Below, in pieces: positions 16,965 to 26,582 of a DNA stretch of 64,000 nucleotides (the first letter of the stretch is position 1; the number at the start of each line of letters is the position of its first letter). The position numbers were made by a program, and so were the translations under genes. Source of the DNA: Curvibacter sp. GWA2_64_110 (GTDB taxonomy: Bacteria; Pseudomonadota; Gammaproteobacteria; Burkholderiales; Burkholderiaceae_C); the NCBI GenBank assembly GCA_001797315.1, contig MGPC01000032.1, forward strand, positions 38,851 to 102,850, given 5' to 3'. Below the pieces are notes generated by a model. It made no database searches. It worked only from the letters and a program-made list of their open reading frames with translations, and was not told where the DNA came from.

Positions 16965-19484
16965 GTGGTCAAGACAGCAGGGGAAGGGAGGATCGATGTG
17001 ACGACCAAGTCGTTGCTTTCCAGTCTGGAGGAGCTGACTGATACACAAGCAGCTGAAAAAAAGCTGATGGTGTCGAGTTGTGCCTTTGCTCTGGTCGCCA
17101 TCCTGCTTTCTGCTTTTTCCCTTTTGGCCAGCGGACCCAGGATCGTGGCGGCTGTCGACTTCGGCGGGGCCGTGGTCTTGTTGCTGCAATTGATCTGGAT
17201 CTGGCGCAAAGACCGGTTCCTGTTCCAGTGGATCTGGTTGCTGACCCTGATGGCCGGCATCATTCTGGTGGCTGTTGTCTTCAACGGCATCATGTCGGCC
17301 TACTGGCTTTACCCGACCATCGTCTACTGCTACTTCTGGCTGGACGTCAAAAAAGCAACCCTTTTTTCCTTGGTCTACACCCTGCTGATCTGCGCTGCGG
17401 TCGTCTGGATGGAGGGTTTCAGCCTGTTGCTGGAGTTGAGGATTCTCGGCGCGGCCTTGATGGCAACGGGGCTTTTGTACTACTTCGCCCTGGTTCGCGA
17501 CAACTACATCCAGAAATTGGCGCAAGGCAATTCGGCGTACCGGAACTACACGGAAATCCTGAGCGGAAAGGTCGAGCGCCAGTTTGAGCAGCTCAAGCAA
17601 AGCGAAGAAAAATTCCGCGGCATCGCCGATGCGGCGCGGGACGCTGTTGTCGTGCTCGACGACGAAGGCAAGCTGACCTACTGGAATCCCGCCGCGGAAC
17701 ACATTTTCGGCTATCGCAGCGAAGAGGCGCTGGGCCGGGACCTTCCCCAGGTGCTGGTGCCTGCGCGCTATCGGCCTGATTTTGAGAAGAGCTTTGCGGG
17801 GTTCCGATGGACCGGGAGCAGTCCCTTCATCGGAAAAACGACGGAGTTGATGGCGGTGCGCAAGGATGGCAGTGAACTTCCGGTTTCCCTGTCGGCATCC
17901 GCATTCAAGTTGAACCAGCGTTGGCACGCGGTCGGTATTCTGCGCGATATGACCGAACGCCAGCTGGCCGAGGCGGCGCGCACCCAGCTGGCCGCCATCG
18001 TCGAATCTTCGGAGGTGGCCATCATCGGCGAGGATATGAACGGCCGGATCACAAGCTGGAATCTCGGCGCCGAGAACGCCTATGGCTATACGGCGGCCGA
18101 GATGATCGGGCAGCACGGTTCCATGCTGGTGCCGGCCGAGCGCAAGCAGGAAATCCAGGTGTTGATCGAGAAGATCAAACGCGGCGAACTCGTGCCGCGC
18201 TTCGAGACGATCCGGGTCAAGAAAAACAATGGTCTGATCGATGTTTCGCTGGCGCTTTCGCCGATCCGGAGCGAACGCGGCGACCTGGTCGGCGTATCGG
18301 CCGTGGTCCACGATGTCACCGAAATCAAAAAATCCGAGCGCGCGCTGAAGTCGCTCAACCGGGCACTGAAGACGCGCTCCAGCTGGGATCTGGTTCTGGT
18401 CCGCGCTGCTGATGAAACCAGGTTGATGGAAGAGATGTGCCGCATTCTGGTGGAGGTGGGCGGTTACCGTTTCGCCTGGGTCGGTTTCGCACAGCACGAC
18501 GAAGGGAAAACCGTGCGGCCGGTGGCAATTTACGGCGATGGAAAAGATTTTCTGGAGGGGGCACAACTCAGCTGGGCTGATACGGAGCAGGGCCGCCGCC
18601 CCTGGGGGACGGCCATCAGGACCGGCTCACCGCAGATTGATCACTATGCGGCGAGCCGTCCTGTTGCAATGACCGGGCATGCGCAACAGCTCCAACATGG
18701 CTATCAGTCGATCATGGCGCTTGCGCTGCAACACAACGCAGAGAAACTGGGTGTGCTCGTGATCTACGCATCCGACTCGGAAGCGTTTCCGCCGGAAGAA
18801 GTGAAGCTGATCACGGAACTGGGGGCCGATCTGTCCTACGGCATCACGGCCTTGCGCACCCATGTGGCCCACGAAAAAGGCATGGAGCGCCTGCAGAAAA
18901 GCATGGAGTCGACGATCAGCGCCGTGGCCCGGATGGTTGAACTGCGCGACCCGTACACCACCGGCCATCAGCAGCGGGTGGCCGAACTCGCGGTCGCCAT
19001 CGGGCGCGCCATGGGACTGCCGGAGCAGACGGTCTACGGTCTGCACCTGGCCGGCATCGTGCACGATCTGGGCAAGATCCGCATCCCGGCGGAAATCCTG
19101 AGCAAGCCGGGCAAGCTCACCAAGATCGAAAACGAAATGATCCGGACGCATCCGGAAGCCGGCTACGACATTTTGAAGAATGTGGACTTTCTCTGGCCGA
19201 TTGCCCAGACGGTGCTGCAACACCACGAGCGTATCGACGGCAGCGGCTATCCGGCCGGACTGAAGGGCGACCAGATTCTGCTGGAAGCCAAGATCATCGG
19301 CGTGGCGGACGTGGTGGAGGCGGTTGCGTCGCACCGTCCGTATCGCCCGGCATTGGGTCTCGACGCAGCCTTGAAGGAGCTGACGGACCACCGCGGACAG
19401 CTTTACGACCCCGAGGTCGTGGACACCTGCGTCAGGCTCTTCAGGGAGAAGACTTTTCGTTTTGAGGAAGGCCTGGAGCCTTGA
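16965..19484 (+). CDS. Membrane-anchored PAS-PAS-GAF-HD-GYP signalling protein
   Basis: TM N-terminus, PAS boxes, GAF-like block, HD-GYP region ARMVELRDPYTTGHQQRVAELAVAIG...HDLGKIRIPAEIL...HHERIDGSGYPAGLKGDQI. Confidence 0.92.
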   Translation: MVKTAGEGRIDVTTKSLLSSLEELTDTQAAEKKLMVSSCAFALVAILLSAFSLLASGPRIVAAVDFGGAVVLLLQLIWIWRKDRFLFQWIWLLTLMAGIILVAVVFNGIMSAYWLYPTIVYCYFWLDVKKATLFSLVYTLLICAAVVWMEGFSLLLELRILGAALMATGLLYYFALVRDNYIQKLAQGNSAYRNYTEILSGKVERQFEQLKQSEEKFRGIADAARDAVVVLDDEGKLTYWNPAAEHIFGYRSEEALGRDLPQVLVPARYRPDFEKSFAGFRWTGSSPFIGKTTELMAVRKDGSELPVSLSASAFKLNQRWHAVGILRDMTERQLAEAARTQLAAIVESSEVAIIGEDMNGRITSWNLGAENAYGYTAAEMIGQHGSMLVPAERKQEIQVLIEKIKRGELVPRFETIRVKKNNGLIDVSLALSPIRSERGDLVGVSAVVHDVTEIKKSERALKSLNRALKTRSSWDLVLVRAADETRLMEEMCRILVEVGGYRFAWVGFAQHDEGKTVRPVAIYGDGKDFLEGAQLSWADTEQGRRPWGTAIRTGSPQIDHYAASRPVAMTGHAQQLQHGYQSIMALALQHNAEKLGVLVIYASDSEAFPPEEVKLITELGADLSYGITALRTHVAHEKGMERLQKSMESTISAVARMVELRDPYTTGHQQRVAELAVAIGRAMGLPEQTVYGLHLAGIVHDLGKIRIPAEILSKPGKLTKIENEMIRTHPEAGYDILKNVDFLWPIAQTVLQHHERIDGSGYPAGLKGDQILLEAKIIGVADVVEAVASHRPYRPALGLDAALKELTDHRGQLYDPEVVDTCVRLFREKTFRFEEGLEP

Positions 19485-19521
19485 CGCAATTCCCCGTGTC
19501 GTAAGCCGTCGCCGCTTGGGC

Positions 19522-20214
19522 CTACATGCCCAGAGACTTCAGCAGCGCGTCGTGGTCACCCTGCGCTACCGCAGGCTGGCTGACATTGCTTTCCGCGCGG
19601 GCCTGGGCAATCACCTCGTCGGGATCGATTTCCTCTTCGGCGGTGAAGTCGCGCAGGCGGATGAACTCGGTGCGGTCGATCGCCAGTTCCAGGTAGAAGA
19701 TGTTGTTCTTGCCGGTGTAGAAGGTCACGCGCCGCACTTCGGGCTGGTCCAGCTGGGTGTCCACGCTCAGGACCACCTGTTTGTTGAGCACCAGCATCTT
19801 GGGCTGGTTCTGGGTGATGTTGGTCTGCAGTTCGCGTCGCACCTTGCCGGTGAAGTCGCCGACGATCTGGTTCATCAGCTCGCCCATGATGTTGCTCACC
19901 TCGTCCGAGGTATGGGAATGGGAGAGCGCGCTCTTGGGCATGCCCATGGTGAGCATGTAGCTCTCATAGATTTCCATGGCGGCCGCCGCCGAGAAATTGA
20001 GCACGACCAGGCCGGAAAAACCGCCGTCGAACAGCACGAAGCAGCCAATGTCCGGCTTGAGGCTGGTCTTGGTGATGCGCTGGACCATGCCGGCGTAGTG
20101 CAGCCGGCTCTGGGTGGCCACCGACAGCACCCGTGTCACCGAGTTGCACAAGCTGGTCAGGATATCTTCGGTCCCCAACACCACGGCGGATTCCTGCTTC
20201 GTTTCGCCCATCAC
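19522..20214 (-). CDS. CheX-like / DUF3334 family protein
   Basis: 230 aa; FSAAAAMEIYESYMLTMG...SNIMGELMNQIVGDFTGKVRRELQ. Confidence 0.65.
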   Translation of the reverse strand: MMGETKQESAVVLGTEDILTSLCNSVTRVLSVATQSRLHYAGMVQRITKTSLKPDIGCFVLFDGGFSGLVVLNFSAAAAMEIYESYMLTMGMPKSALSHSHTSDEVSNIMGELMNQIVGDFTGKVRRELQTNITQNQPKMLVLNKQVVLSVDTQLDQPEVRRVTFYTGKNNIFYLELAIDRTEFIRLRDFTAEEEIDPDEVIAQARAESNVSQPAVAQGDHDALLKSLGM

Positions 20215-20282
20215 TTGCCTTTCTGTTCAATACACTGACTTTACCGCACGGCGTGGCCGGTTTTCATTCTCCGTACCAGCCC

Positions 20283-22010
20283 TCATGCCAGTTCCGCCTC
20301 GATCCAGCCGCGCAGGCTGTTGAACACCGCCAGCCCCTGCGCGCGCGGCAGGTCTTCCAGGCGGATCACGCCTTCCTCGATGCGACCTTCTTCCAGGTAA
20401 CGCGCGCGCGCCACGCCGTCGAGCAGGCCGCAGGCCAGCGGCGGTGTGCGCCAGCGGCCGTTCAGCTTGACGGCGATGCTGGCGCGTGTGCACTCGGTCA
20501 GCTCGCCTTGTGCGTTCCACAGCAGCGTGTCGAACACCCTGGATTCTTGTGGTGCCGCCGCCTCGTAGTGCGCGCGCTGCGTGGTCTTGTAGCGCACGAA
20601 CTCGCTGTGCGCGGCCTCGAAAGGTGTGGCCGCCAGCCGCAGGCGCACCGGTACCGGGGTGGTTTCCAGTGCAAAGCGCTCGGCCGCCACCGCGCCGCGT
20701 GCGTCCAGCAGCAGGCGCACACGGCGCACGCCTTGCGGGCAGGCCTGCGCCTGTTGCGCCAGGGCCTGCTTCAGCGCTGCCAAGGGGAAGGGGTAGCCGA
20801 AATGCTGGGCGGCGCGTGCCATGCGCGCCAGGTGCAGCGGCTCGTCGCGCAGCTGGCCGTCTTCCAGGCGCAGCGTCTCCAGCAGCTGGAAGGGCTGGCT
20901 GGCGCGTTCCAGAAAAGCGCGTTTGTTGCGCCACTCCTGCCATTCGCCGGCCGCGGTGGCGTCAAAGGTGATGCCGCTGCCGATGCCGCAGCGCGCCGCG
21001 CCGTCTTTCACGGTGACGGTGCGGATGGCGACGTTGAAGGTGGCATGCCCGCCCGGGCGCACCACGCCGATGGCGCCGCAGTAGATGCCGCGCGCTTGCG
21101 GCTCGAGCGTGCGAATCAGCTGCATGGCCTGTACCTTGGGCGCACCGGTCACCGAGCCGCAGGGGAAGAGGGCGGCAAAAACATCGGCCAGCGTGGTACC
21201 GGGTTTTGTCGTGGCCGTCACGTCCGAACTCATCTGGAACACGGTGGGCAGCGTCTCGATGCGAAACAGCTGAGGCACCTGCACCGAGTGCGGTTCGGCG
21301 ATGCGCGACAGGTCGTTGCGCAGCAGGTCGACGATCATCACGTTCTCGGCCTGTTCCTTGGGCGAGGCGCGCAGCTGCGCCACCTGCTGCGCGTCCTGTT
21401 CGGCATCGGCGCCGCGCGGCGCCGTGCCTTTCATGGGTCGCGTCAGGATGTGCTGGCCCTGCCAGTCGAAAAACAGCTCGGGTGAGACCGAGAGCAGCTG
21501 CTCGACGCCGTTGTCGATGAAGGCCGCGTAGCCGCCGGGCTGGGCCTGGTGCAGGGCCTGGAACAGCGCACGTGGCGAACCTTGCAATTCACCCAGCAGC
21601 GGCGCGGTGTAGTTGATCTGGTACAGCTCACCGGCGCCGATGGCCTGGTGGATGCGGTCCATGTGGTGGTCGAAGTCGGCGCGCGTCAGGCTGTCGTGCC
21701 ACCTTGCCACGGCGGGTTCATGCGTTTCATCCGTCGGCCAGTCGAGTGCCTTGTCATAGACGCCGAACCAGGCCAGTGGGCCGTCGGCAGCATGCACTGC
21801 CAGCGCCGCATCGAAGGCCGGCGCTGCCTCGAAACGCACATAACCCACGCACCAGCGGCCTTGGCGCGCCAGCCGTTCCACCGTTGCCAGCAACGGGCGC
21901 ACTGCGTGCGGCGTGTGGGCCACCAGCGTCTGCAGCGGCTGGTCGAAGGCGCAACGCAGCGCACCAGCCTGGCCGGGGTGCACCGGGCAGAAATCGATCA
22001 GGGCTTGCAT
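20283..22010 (-). CDS. pabB: Aminodeoxychorismate synthase component I fused to aminotransferase class IV (PabB-PabC-like)
   Basis: Chorismate-binding motifs (YQINYTAPLLGEL, KGTAPRGADAEQD, GSVTGAPKVQAMQLI) and C-terminal lyase-like region. Confidence 0.88.
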   Translation of the reverse strand: MQALIDFCPVHPGQAGALRCAFDQPLQTLVAHTPHAVRPLLATVERLARQGRWCVGYVRFEAAPAFDAALAVHAADGPLAWFGVYDKALDWPTDETHEPAVARWHDSLTRADFDHHMDRIHQAIGAGELYQINYTAPLLGELQGSPRALFQALHQAQPGGYAAFIDNGVEQLLSVSPELFFDWQGQHILTRPMKGTAPRGADAEQDAQQVAQLRASPKEQAENVMIVDLLRNDLSRIAEPHSVQVPQLFRIETLPTVFQMSSDVTATTKPGTTLADVFAALFPCGSVTGAPKVQAMQLIRTLEPQARGIYCGAIGVVRPGGHATFNVAIRTVTVKDGAARCGIGSGITFDATAAGEWQEWRNKRAFLERASQPFQLLETLRLEDGQLRDEPLHLARMARAAQHFGYPFPLAALKQALAQQAQACPQGVRRVRLLLDARGAVAAERFALETTPVPVRLRLAATPFEAAHSEFVRYKTTQRAHYEAAAPQESRVFDTLLWNAQGELTECTRASIAVKLNGRWRTPPLACGLLDGVARARYLEEGRIEEGVIRLEDLPRAQGLAVFNSLRGWIEAELA

Positions 22011-22675
22011 CAGGAATCTTGGGTGGAGAAGTCGCTCAGGCCATCGGCCTGCAGCCTGAGAATGCGGTCGGCCTGCAGCGCCGCCGGCATGGCATGCGTC
22101 ACCAGCACCAGCGAGGCGCCATGTTCGCGCGTCTGCGCCATCAGCGCGGCCATCACGCTGGCAGCGGTGCCGGGGTCAAGGTTGCCGGTGGGCTCGTCAG
22201 CCAGCAGCAGGGCTGGGCGGTGCACCAGCGCGCGCGCCATGGCCACGCGCTGCAGCTGGCCGCCGCTGAGTTGCTGCGGCAGGCGATGGCCCAGTTCGCC
22301 CAGGCCCACGGCGGCCAGCATGGCCTGCACGCGTGCCGGATCGGGGCGCTTGAGCAGCATCAGCGGCAGCGCCACGTTCTGCGCCACGTCGAGGTGCGGC
22401 AGCACGTGGAAGGCCTGGAACACGAAGCCGACCTTCTCGCGCCGCAGCCGGGCACGCGCGTCGTCGTCCAGTGTGGCCAGATCCACGCCATCAATCGACA
22501 CGCTGCCGCTGTCCCAGTGGTCCAGCCCGGCCAGACAGTTGAGCAGGGTGGATTTGCCCACGCCCGATTCGCCGACGATGGCGACGAATTCGCCCGGCTG
22601 CACGGTGAGCGAGACATGCTGGAATACCGGCACCTCGCCGTAGCGTTTGCTCAAGTCATGCACGACCAGGCTCAT
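22010..22675 (-). CDS. ABC transporter ATP-binding protein (LolD-like)
   Basis: [48 protein letters not shown]. Confidence 0.9.
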   Translation of the reverse strand: MSLVVHDLSKRYGEVPVFQHVSLTVQPGEFVAIVGESGVGKSTLLNCLAGLDHWDSGSVSIDGVDLATLDDDARARLRREKVGFVFQAFHVLPHLDVAQNVALPLMLLKRPDPARVQAMLAAVGLGELGHRLPQQLSGGQLQRVAMARALVHRPALLLADEPTGNLDPGTAASVMAALMAQTREHGASLVLVTHAMPAALQADRILRLQADGLSDFSTQDS

Positions 22676-23652
22676 GCCTTGCCTTTGGCAAATTCACGCG
22701 CCCATTCGCGTGCAATGTGCAGCACCTGCTGCAGTGCATCCGGCGCGTCGCAGTGCACCACGCGGCGCTGCGGCATGGAGCGCAGCCAGGTGATCTGGCG
22801 CTTGGCGAGCTGGCGCGTGGCGTAGATGCCGCGCTCGCGCAGTTCGTCCATGGGGAACACGCCGTCCAATGCCTCCCAGGCCTGGCGGTAGCCGACGCAG
22901 CGCATCGAGGGCAGATCCGGGTGCAGGTCGCCGCGCGCGCGCAAGGCCTGCACTTCATCCAGGAAACCGGCCGCCAGCATGGCGTCGAAGCGCTGGGCAA
23001 TGCGCTCGTGCAGCCAGGCGCGGTCTAACGGTTCCAAGGAAATCAGGGTGCTGGCCCGCGCCACATCTGTGCCAGCTGCTGCGTTTTTTGTAGTGTGGAA
23101 GCTGGACAGAGGACGGCCCGAGACGCGGAACACTTCCAGCGCGCGCTGGATGCGTTGCGAATCGCCCGGTTGCAGTCGCGCGGCGGTGGCCGGGTCCACC
23201 TGCGCCAGCTCGGCATGCAGCGCCGGCCAGCCCTTGGCCTGCGCCTCGGCTTCGAGCGCGGCGCGCACCTGCGCGTCGGCCTTCGGCATGTCGTCCAGCC
23301 CGTCGAACAGCGCCTTGAAGTACAGCATGGTGCCGCCCACCAGCAGCGGCAGTTTGCCGCGCGCGTGGATGGCATGGATGAGTTCGGTCGCGTCGCGCAC
23401 GAACTCGGCCGCGCTGTAGGCCTGCAGCGGGTCGCGGATGTCGATCAGGTGGTGCGGCACGGCAGCCAGTTCTTGCGCGCTGGGCTTGGCGGTGCCGATG
23501 TCCATGCCGCGGTAGACCAGGGCCGAATCGACGCTGATGATCTCGACCGGCATGTCCTGCGCGATGGCCAGTGCCGCCGCGGTCTTGCCGCTGGCGGTGG
23601 GGCCGGCAATCGCCAGGCAGCGGGGGAACTCAGTGGTCGCCGGTTTTGCCAT
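22672..23652 (-). CDS. miaA: tRNA dimethylallyltransferase
   Basis: [54 protein letters not shown]. Confidence 0.95.
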   Translation of the reverse strand: MAKPATTEFPRCLAIAGPTASGKTAAALAIAQDMPVEIISVDSALVYRGMDIGTAKPSAQELAAVPHHLIDIRDPLQAYSAAEFVRDATELIHAIHARGKLPLLVGGTMLYFKALFDGLDDMPKADAQVRAALEAEAQAKGWPALHAELAQVDPATAARLQPGDSQRIQRALEVFRVSGRPLSSFHTTKNAAAGTDVARASTLISLEPLDRAWLHERIAQRFDAMLAAGFLDEVQALRARGDLHPDLPSMRCVGYRQAWEALDGVFPMDELRERGIYATRQLAKRQITWLRSMPQRRVVHCDAPDALQQVLHIAREWAREFAKGKA

Positions 23653-24865
23653 GTTTTTGTACCAGGGTCCAGGCGGAGACGGCAATCACCACGCTCCAGA
23701 ACCACACGCCGTAGACCAGCGGCATCACGGTGCCGTCCATGTGCGTGCCGAGCCAGCCGCCGACCACGAAGGCGGCGGCCATCATCAGGAAACCGTTGAG
23801 CGCCGAGGCCGCGCCCGCCGCATAGGGGAAGGGGCCGACCGCGCCGCTCTGGCTGCAGGGCTGGTGCACGCCGTGCGCCAGCATGAAGAGGTAGAACGGC
23901 AGCATGATGGCCCAGCCGTTGTGCAGCCCGGCCAGCGCCAGCGCGCCCATCAGCGTGCCGCCCGCCAGCGTGAAGCCGCCGGCGACGGCCACCGTGCGGC
24001 GCACGCCCCAGCGCGGCAGCAGGCGGCGGCAGATCAGCGTGCCGAGGATGTAGGCGAACGACACCGTGAACATCAACAGGCCGTACTGCGGCTTCGGGAT
24101 CTGCAGCACCTTGATGAAGATGAAGGACGACGAGGCCAGGAAGGTGAACAGCCCGCCGTAGGACGCGGTGGACAGGGCCGAGAAAGCCCAGAAGGTCGGG
24201 TGGCGCAGGATGCCGGCCCAGGTGGACAGCAGCGTGGCAGGCTGTAGCGCCTGCGGGTTCTTCTGCGTCAGCGTTTCTTCGAAGCGCAGCGCCACCACGG
24301 CCAGCGTGACGACGCTGAAGACGGTCAGCACCAGCAGTGCCACGCGCCAGTTCATCCAGTCCGACAGCAGGCCGCCCAGCGGCGCGCTCATGCAGGCAAT
24401 CACGCCCAGTCCGGTCAGGCCTTTGGACATCATGCGCGCGCCTTCCACCGGGCGGTACAGGTCGCGCACGATGGCGCGCGCGCACATCACGCCCGCGCCC
24501 ATGGCCGCGCCCTGCACGATGCGCGCGACGATCAGCAGTTCCATGCTCGGCGCCAGCGCGCTGGCGACCGAAGCCAGCACGTAGGCGCCCAGGCCCCACA
24601 GCAGGATGGGCCGGCGGCCGAAGCGGTCCGACAGCGGCCCCCACACCAGCTGCGAGAGGCCGAAGGACAGCAGCATGGCGGTGAGCGTGAGCTGCGCCTG
24701 CGCCAGCGTGGCGCCAAAGCCTTCGGTCAGCGCCGGCAGGGCGGGCAGGTAGAGGTCGGTGGTGATCGGCTGCAGGCCCAGCAGCAGGGACAGGATGAGC
24801 ACGACCAGCGCGGAAGACATGGCGCCGGCAGGGGAAACGGGCGTAGCGGAAGCGGAAACGGACAT
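23630..24865 (-). CDS. MFS transporter, Bcr/CflA-like
   Basis: 411 aa, 12-TM pattern; [34 protein letters not shown]. Confidence 0.9.
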   Translation of the reverse strand: MSVSASATPVSPAGAMSSALVVLILSLLLGLQPITTDLYLPALPALTEGFGATLAQAQLTLTAMLLSFGLSQLVWGPLSDRFGRRPILLWGLGAYVLASVASALAPSMELLIVARIVQGAAMGAGVMCARAIVRDLYRPVEGARMMSKGLTGLGVIACMSAPLGGLLSDWMNWRVALLVLTVFSVVTLAVVALRFEETLTQKNPQALQPATLLSTWAGILRHPTFWAFSALSTASYGGLFTFLASSSFIFIKVLQIPKPQYGLLMFTVSFAYILGTLICRRLLPRWGVRRTVAVAGGFTLAGGTLMGALALAGLHNGWAIMLPFYLFMLAHGVHQPCSQSGAVGPFPYAAGAASALNGFLMMAAAFVVGGWLGTHMDGTVMPLVYGVWFWSVVIAVSAWTLVQKHGKTGDH

Positions 24866-25077
24866 CCGCCCAAGACTACCAGATTGGTGAATACCCTAAT
24901 GCCGTCAGAGGTGGCCGAGGCGGTGGCGCATGACGATGCGGCGCGGGGCACAAGCAGACGTATGAGATGGAAAACGTGTCCTGACTCACCCGCTTGGGGG
25001 ATAGGCAGAAGAGGCGGCGAGGGCTAGCATGGTACGGAGCGTATTGCGTGGACCCCCTTTTTTCGATAGGAGAGACC

Positions 25078-25563
25078 ATGACACCGGACATGCTTGTTGA
25101 TCAATGGCGGCGCGGACTTCGTATCGCCCATCGTGCCCACTACGAAGCGGCCAAATACTATTACCGCATGCATCTGGTGCTGAGCCTTCCGGCGGTGCTG
25201 ATCGCAGCGCTGCTGAGTACGACGGTTTTTGCGCAGCTGCAGGATTCGACCGTCGCCTGGGTGCGCGTTGCCATGGCGGTGCTGAGCGTGCTGACGGTCG
25301 TGCTCAGCAGCCTGCAGGCGGCGCTTCGTTTTGCCGAGCGCTCCGAGCGGCACAAAACCGCCGCGGTTCAGCTCGGCGAGGTCCGGCGAGAGCTGGAGCA
25401 GCAACTGGTCTTTGAGCATCGCGATGAAGCGGTCATCGAACGCTTGCGCAAGAAATGGGACGCTGCCGACCGCCAGGCCCCAACCATTCCTTCGAGGATC
25501 TACGACCGGGTGGCTGCCATGGTGGCCGAGCTCGGCGACAAACCGCCGCGGGCGGCCAAGTGA
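25078..25563 (+). CDS. SLATT-like two-TM protein
   Basis: 161 aa; RGLRIAHRAHYEAAKYYYRMHLVLSLPAVLIAALLSTTVFAQL...VAMAVLSVLTVVLSSLQAALRFAERSERHKTAAVQLGEVRRELEQQL. Confidence 0.72.
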   Translation: MTPDMLVDQWRRGLRIAHRAHYEAAKYYYRMHLVLSLPAVLIAALLSTTVFAQLQDSTVAWVRVAMAVLSVLTVVLSSLQAALRFAERSERHKTAAVQLGEVRRELEQQLVFEHRDEAVIERLRKKWDAADRQAPTIPSRIYDRVAAMVAELGDKPPRAAK

Positions 25564-25682
25564 CCAGGAACTATCAAATGTCTTTTGAATTCAATCGCTG
25601 GGCGCATGCTGAGTGCGCCGCTTCAAACCGCACGACCGTTTTATCCGGCACGGCGTGCTGTATGCATTAGGAGGAGGCAGGC

Positions 25683-26528
25683 GTGAGTTACACAGCTACT
25701 ACCTTTAACGTGATGATCGCCTCGCCGGGCGATGTGGCTTCCGAACGCGCCATAGTTCGAGACGTCGTTTACGAGTGGAATGCTGTGCACTCCAGTTCTC
25801 GTAAGCTCGTCCTGTTGCCCATCGGGTGGGAAACTCACGCATCTCCTGAAATGGGGGCACCGGCGCAGGCGATCATCAATAAGCAAGTTCTGGTGAAATG
25901 CGACCTACTAGTCGGCGTATTCTGGACCAGGATCGGTACGCCGACTGAGCACCATTTAAGCGGCACCGTTGAGGAAATTGAAGAGCACATCGCCGCAGGT
26001 AAGCCCGCCATGCTCTATTTCTCCAGCCAGCCCGTTGCCTTGGACACAGTCGACATCGACCAAATTCAGCAATTAAAGAAGTTCAGGGAATCGTGTCAAA
26101 GCCGCGGTCTGTATGAGAGCTATGACAGTCACGGCGACTTCAAGGAAAAGTTCTACCGCCATCTACAGCTGAAGGTCAACGACCACCCTTTTTTTCAATT
26201 AGGCGATGAAGACTCTCAGTACGGCTCGGAGCTTGTCGAATCGCGCACTCAGCTCCCACAGCTTTCACCAGAAGCGAGAGTACTCTTGAAGGAGGCGAGT
26301 CAGGATTCCGGTGGAACGATCATTCACGCGCGATACATTGGCGGCACGGCGATTCAAACGAATGGGAAAAACCTCATTCCATCGAACGAGAGGCGCGAAG
26401 TGGCGAAATGGGAAGATGCCTTGGAGCAGCTCAGTCTGAATGGACTCATCGTGGATCGAGGGTTCAAAGGTGAGGTTTTCGAGATCACCAACATCGGCTA
26501 CCAAGTTGCAGACATGATTGTGCTGTGA
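25683..26528 (+). CDS. DUF4062-domain protein with winged-helix-like C-terminus
   Basis: GTG start after aggaggaggcagg; FNVMIASPGDVASERAIVRDVVYEWN, CDLLVGVFWTRIGTPT, GTVEEIEEHIAAGKPAMLYFS; C-terminal ALEQLSLNGLIVDRGFKGEVFEITNIGYQVAD. Confidence 0.8.
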   Translation: MSYTATTFNVMIASPGDVASERAIVRDVVYEWNAVHSSSRKLVLLPIGWETHASPEMGAPAQAIINKQVLVKCDLLVGVFWTRIGTPTEHHLSGTVEEIEEHIAAGKPAMLYFSSQPVALDTVDIDQIQQLKKFRESCQSRGLYESYDSHGDFKEKFYRHLQLKVNDHPFFQLGDEDSQYGSELVESRTQLPQLSPEARVLLKEASQDSGGTIIHARYIGGTAIQTNGKNLIPSNERREVAKWEDALEQLSLNGLIVDRGFKGEVFEITNIGYQVADMIVL

Positions 26529-26582
26529 ACAACATAACGATCGGTCCAGCGGATCGCTTCCGGCGACCTCTAATCTTCGACG

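Noticed and set aside
16839-18566. 575-aa minus-strand ORF
   Set aside because: Antisense to the PAS/HD-GYP gene, which has strong domain evidence.
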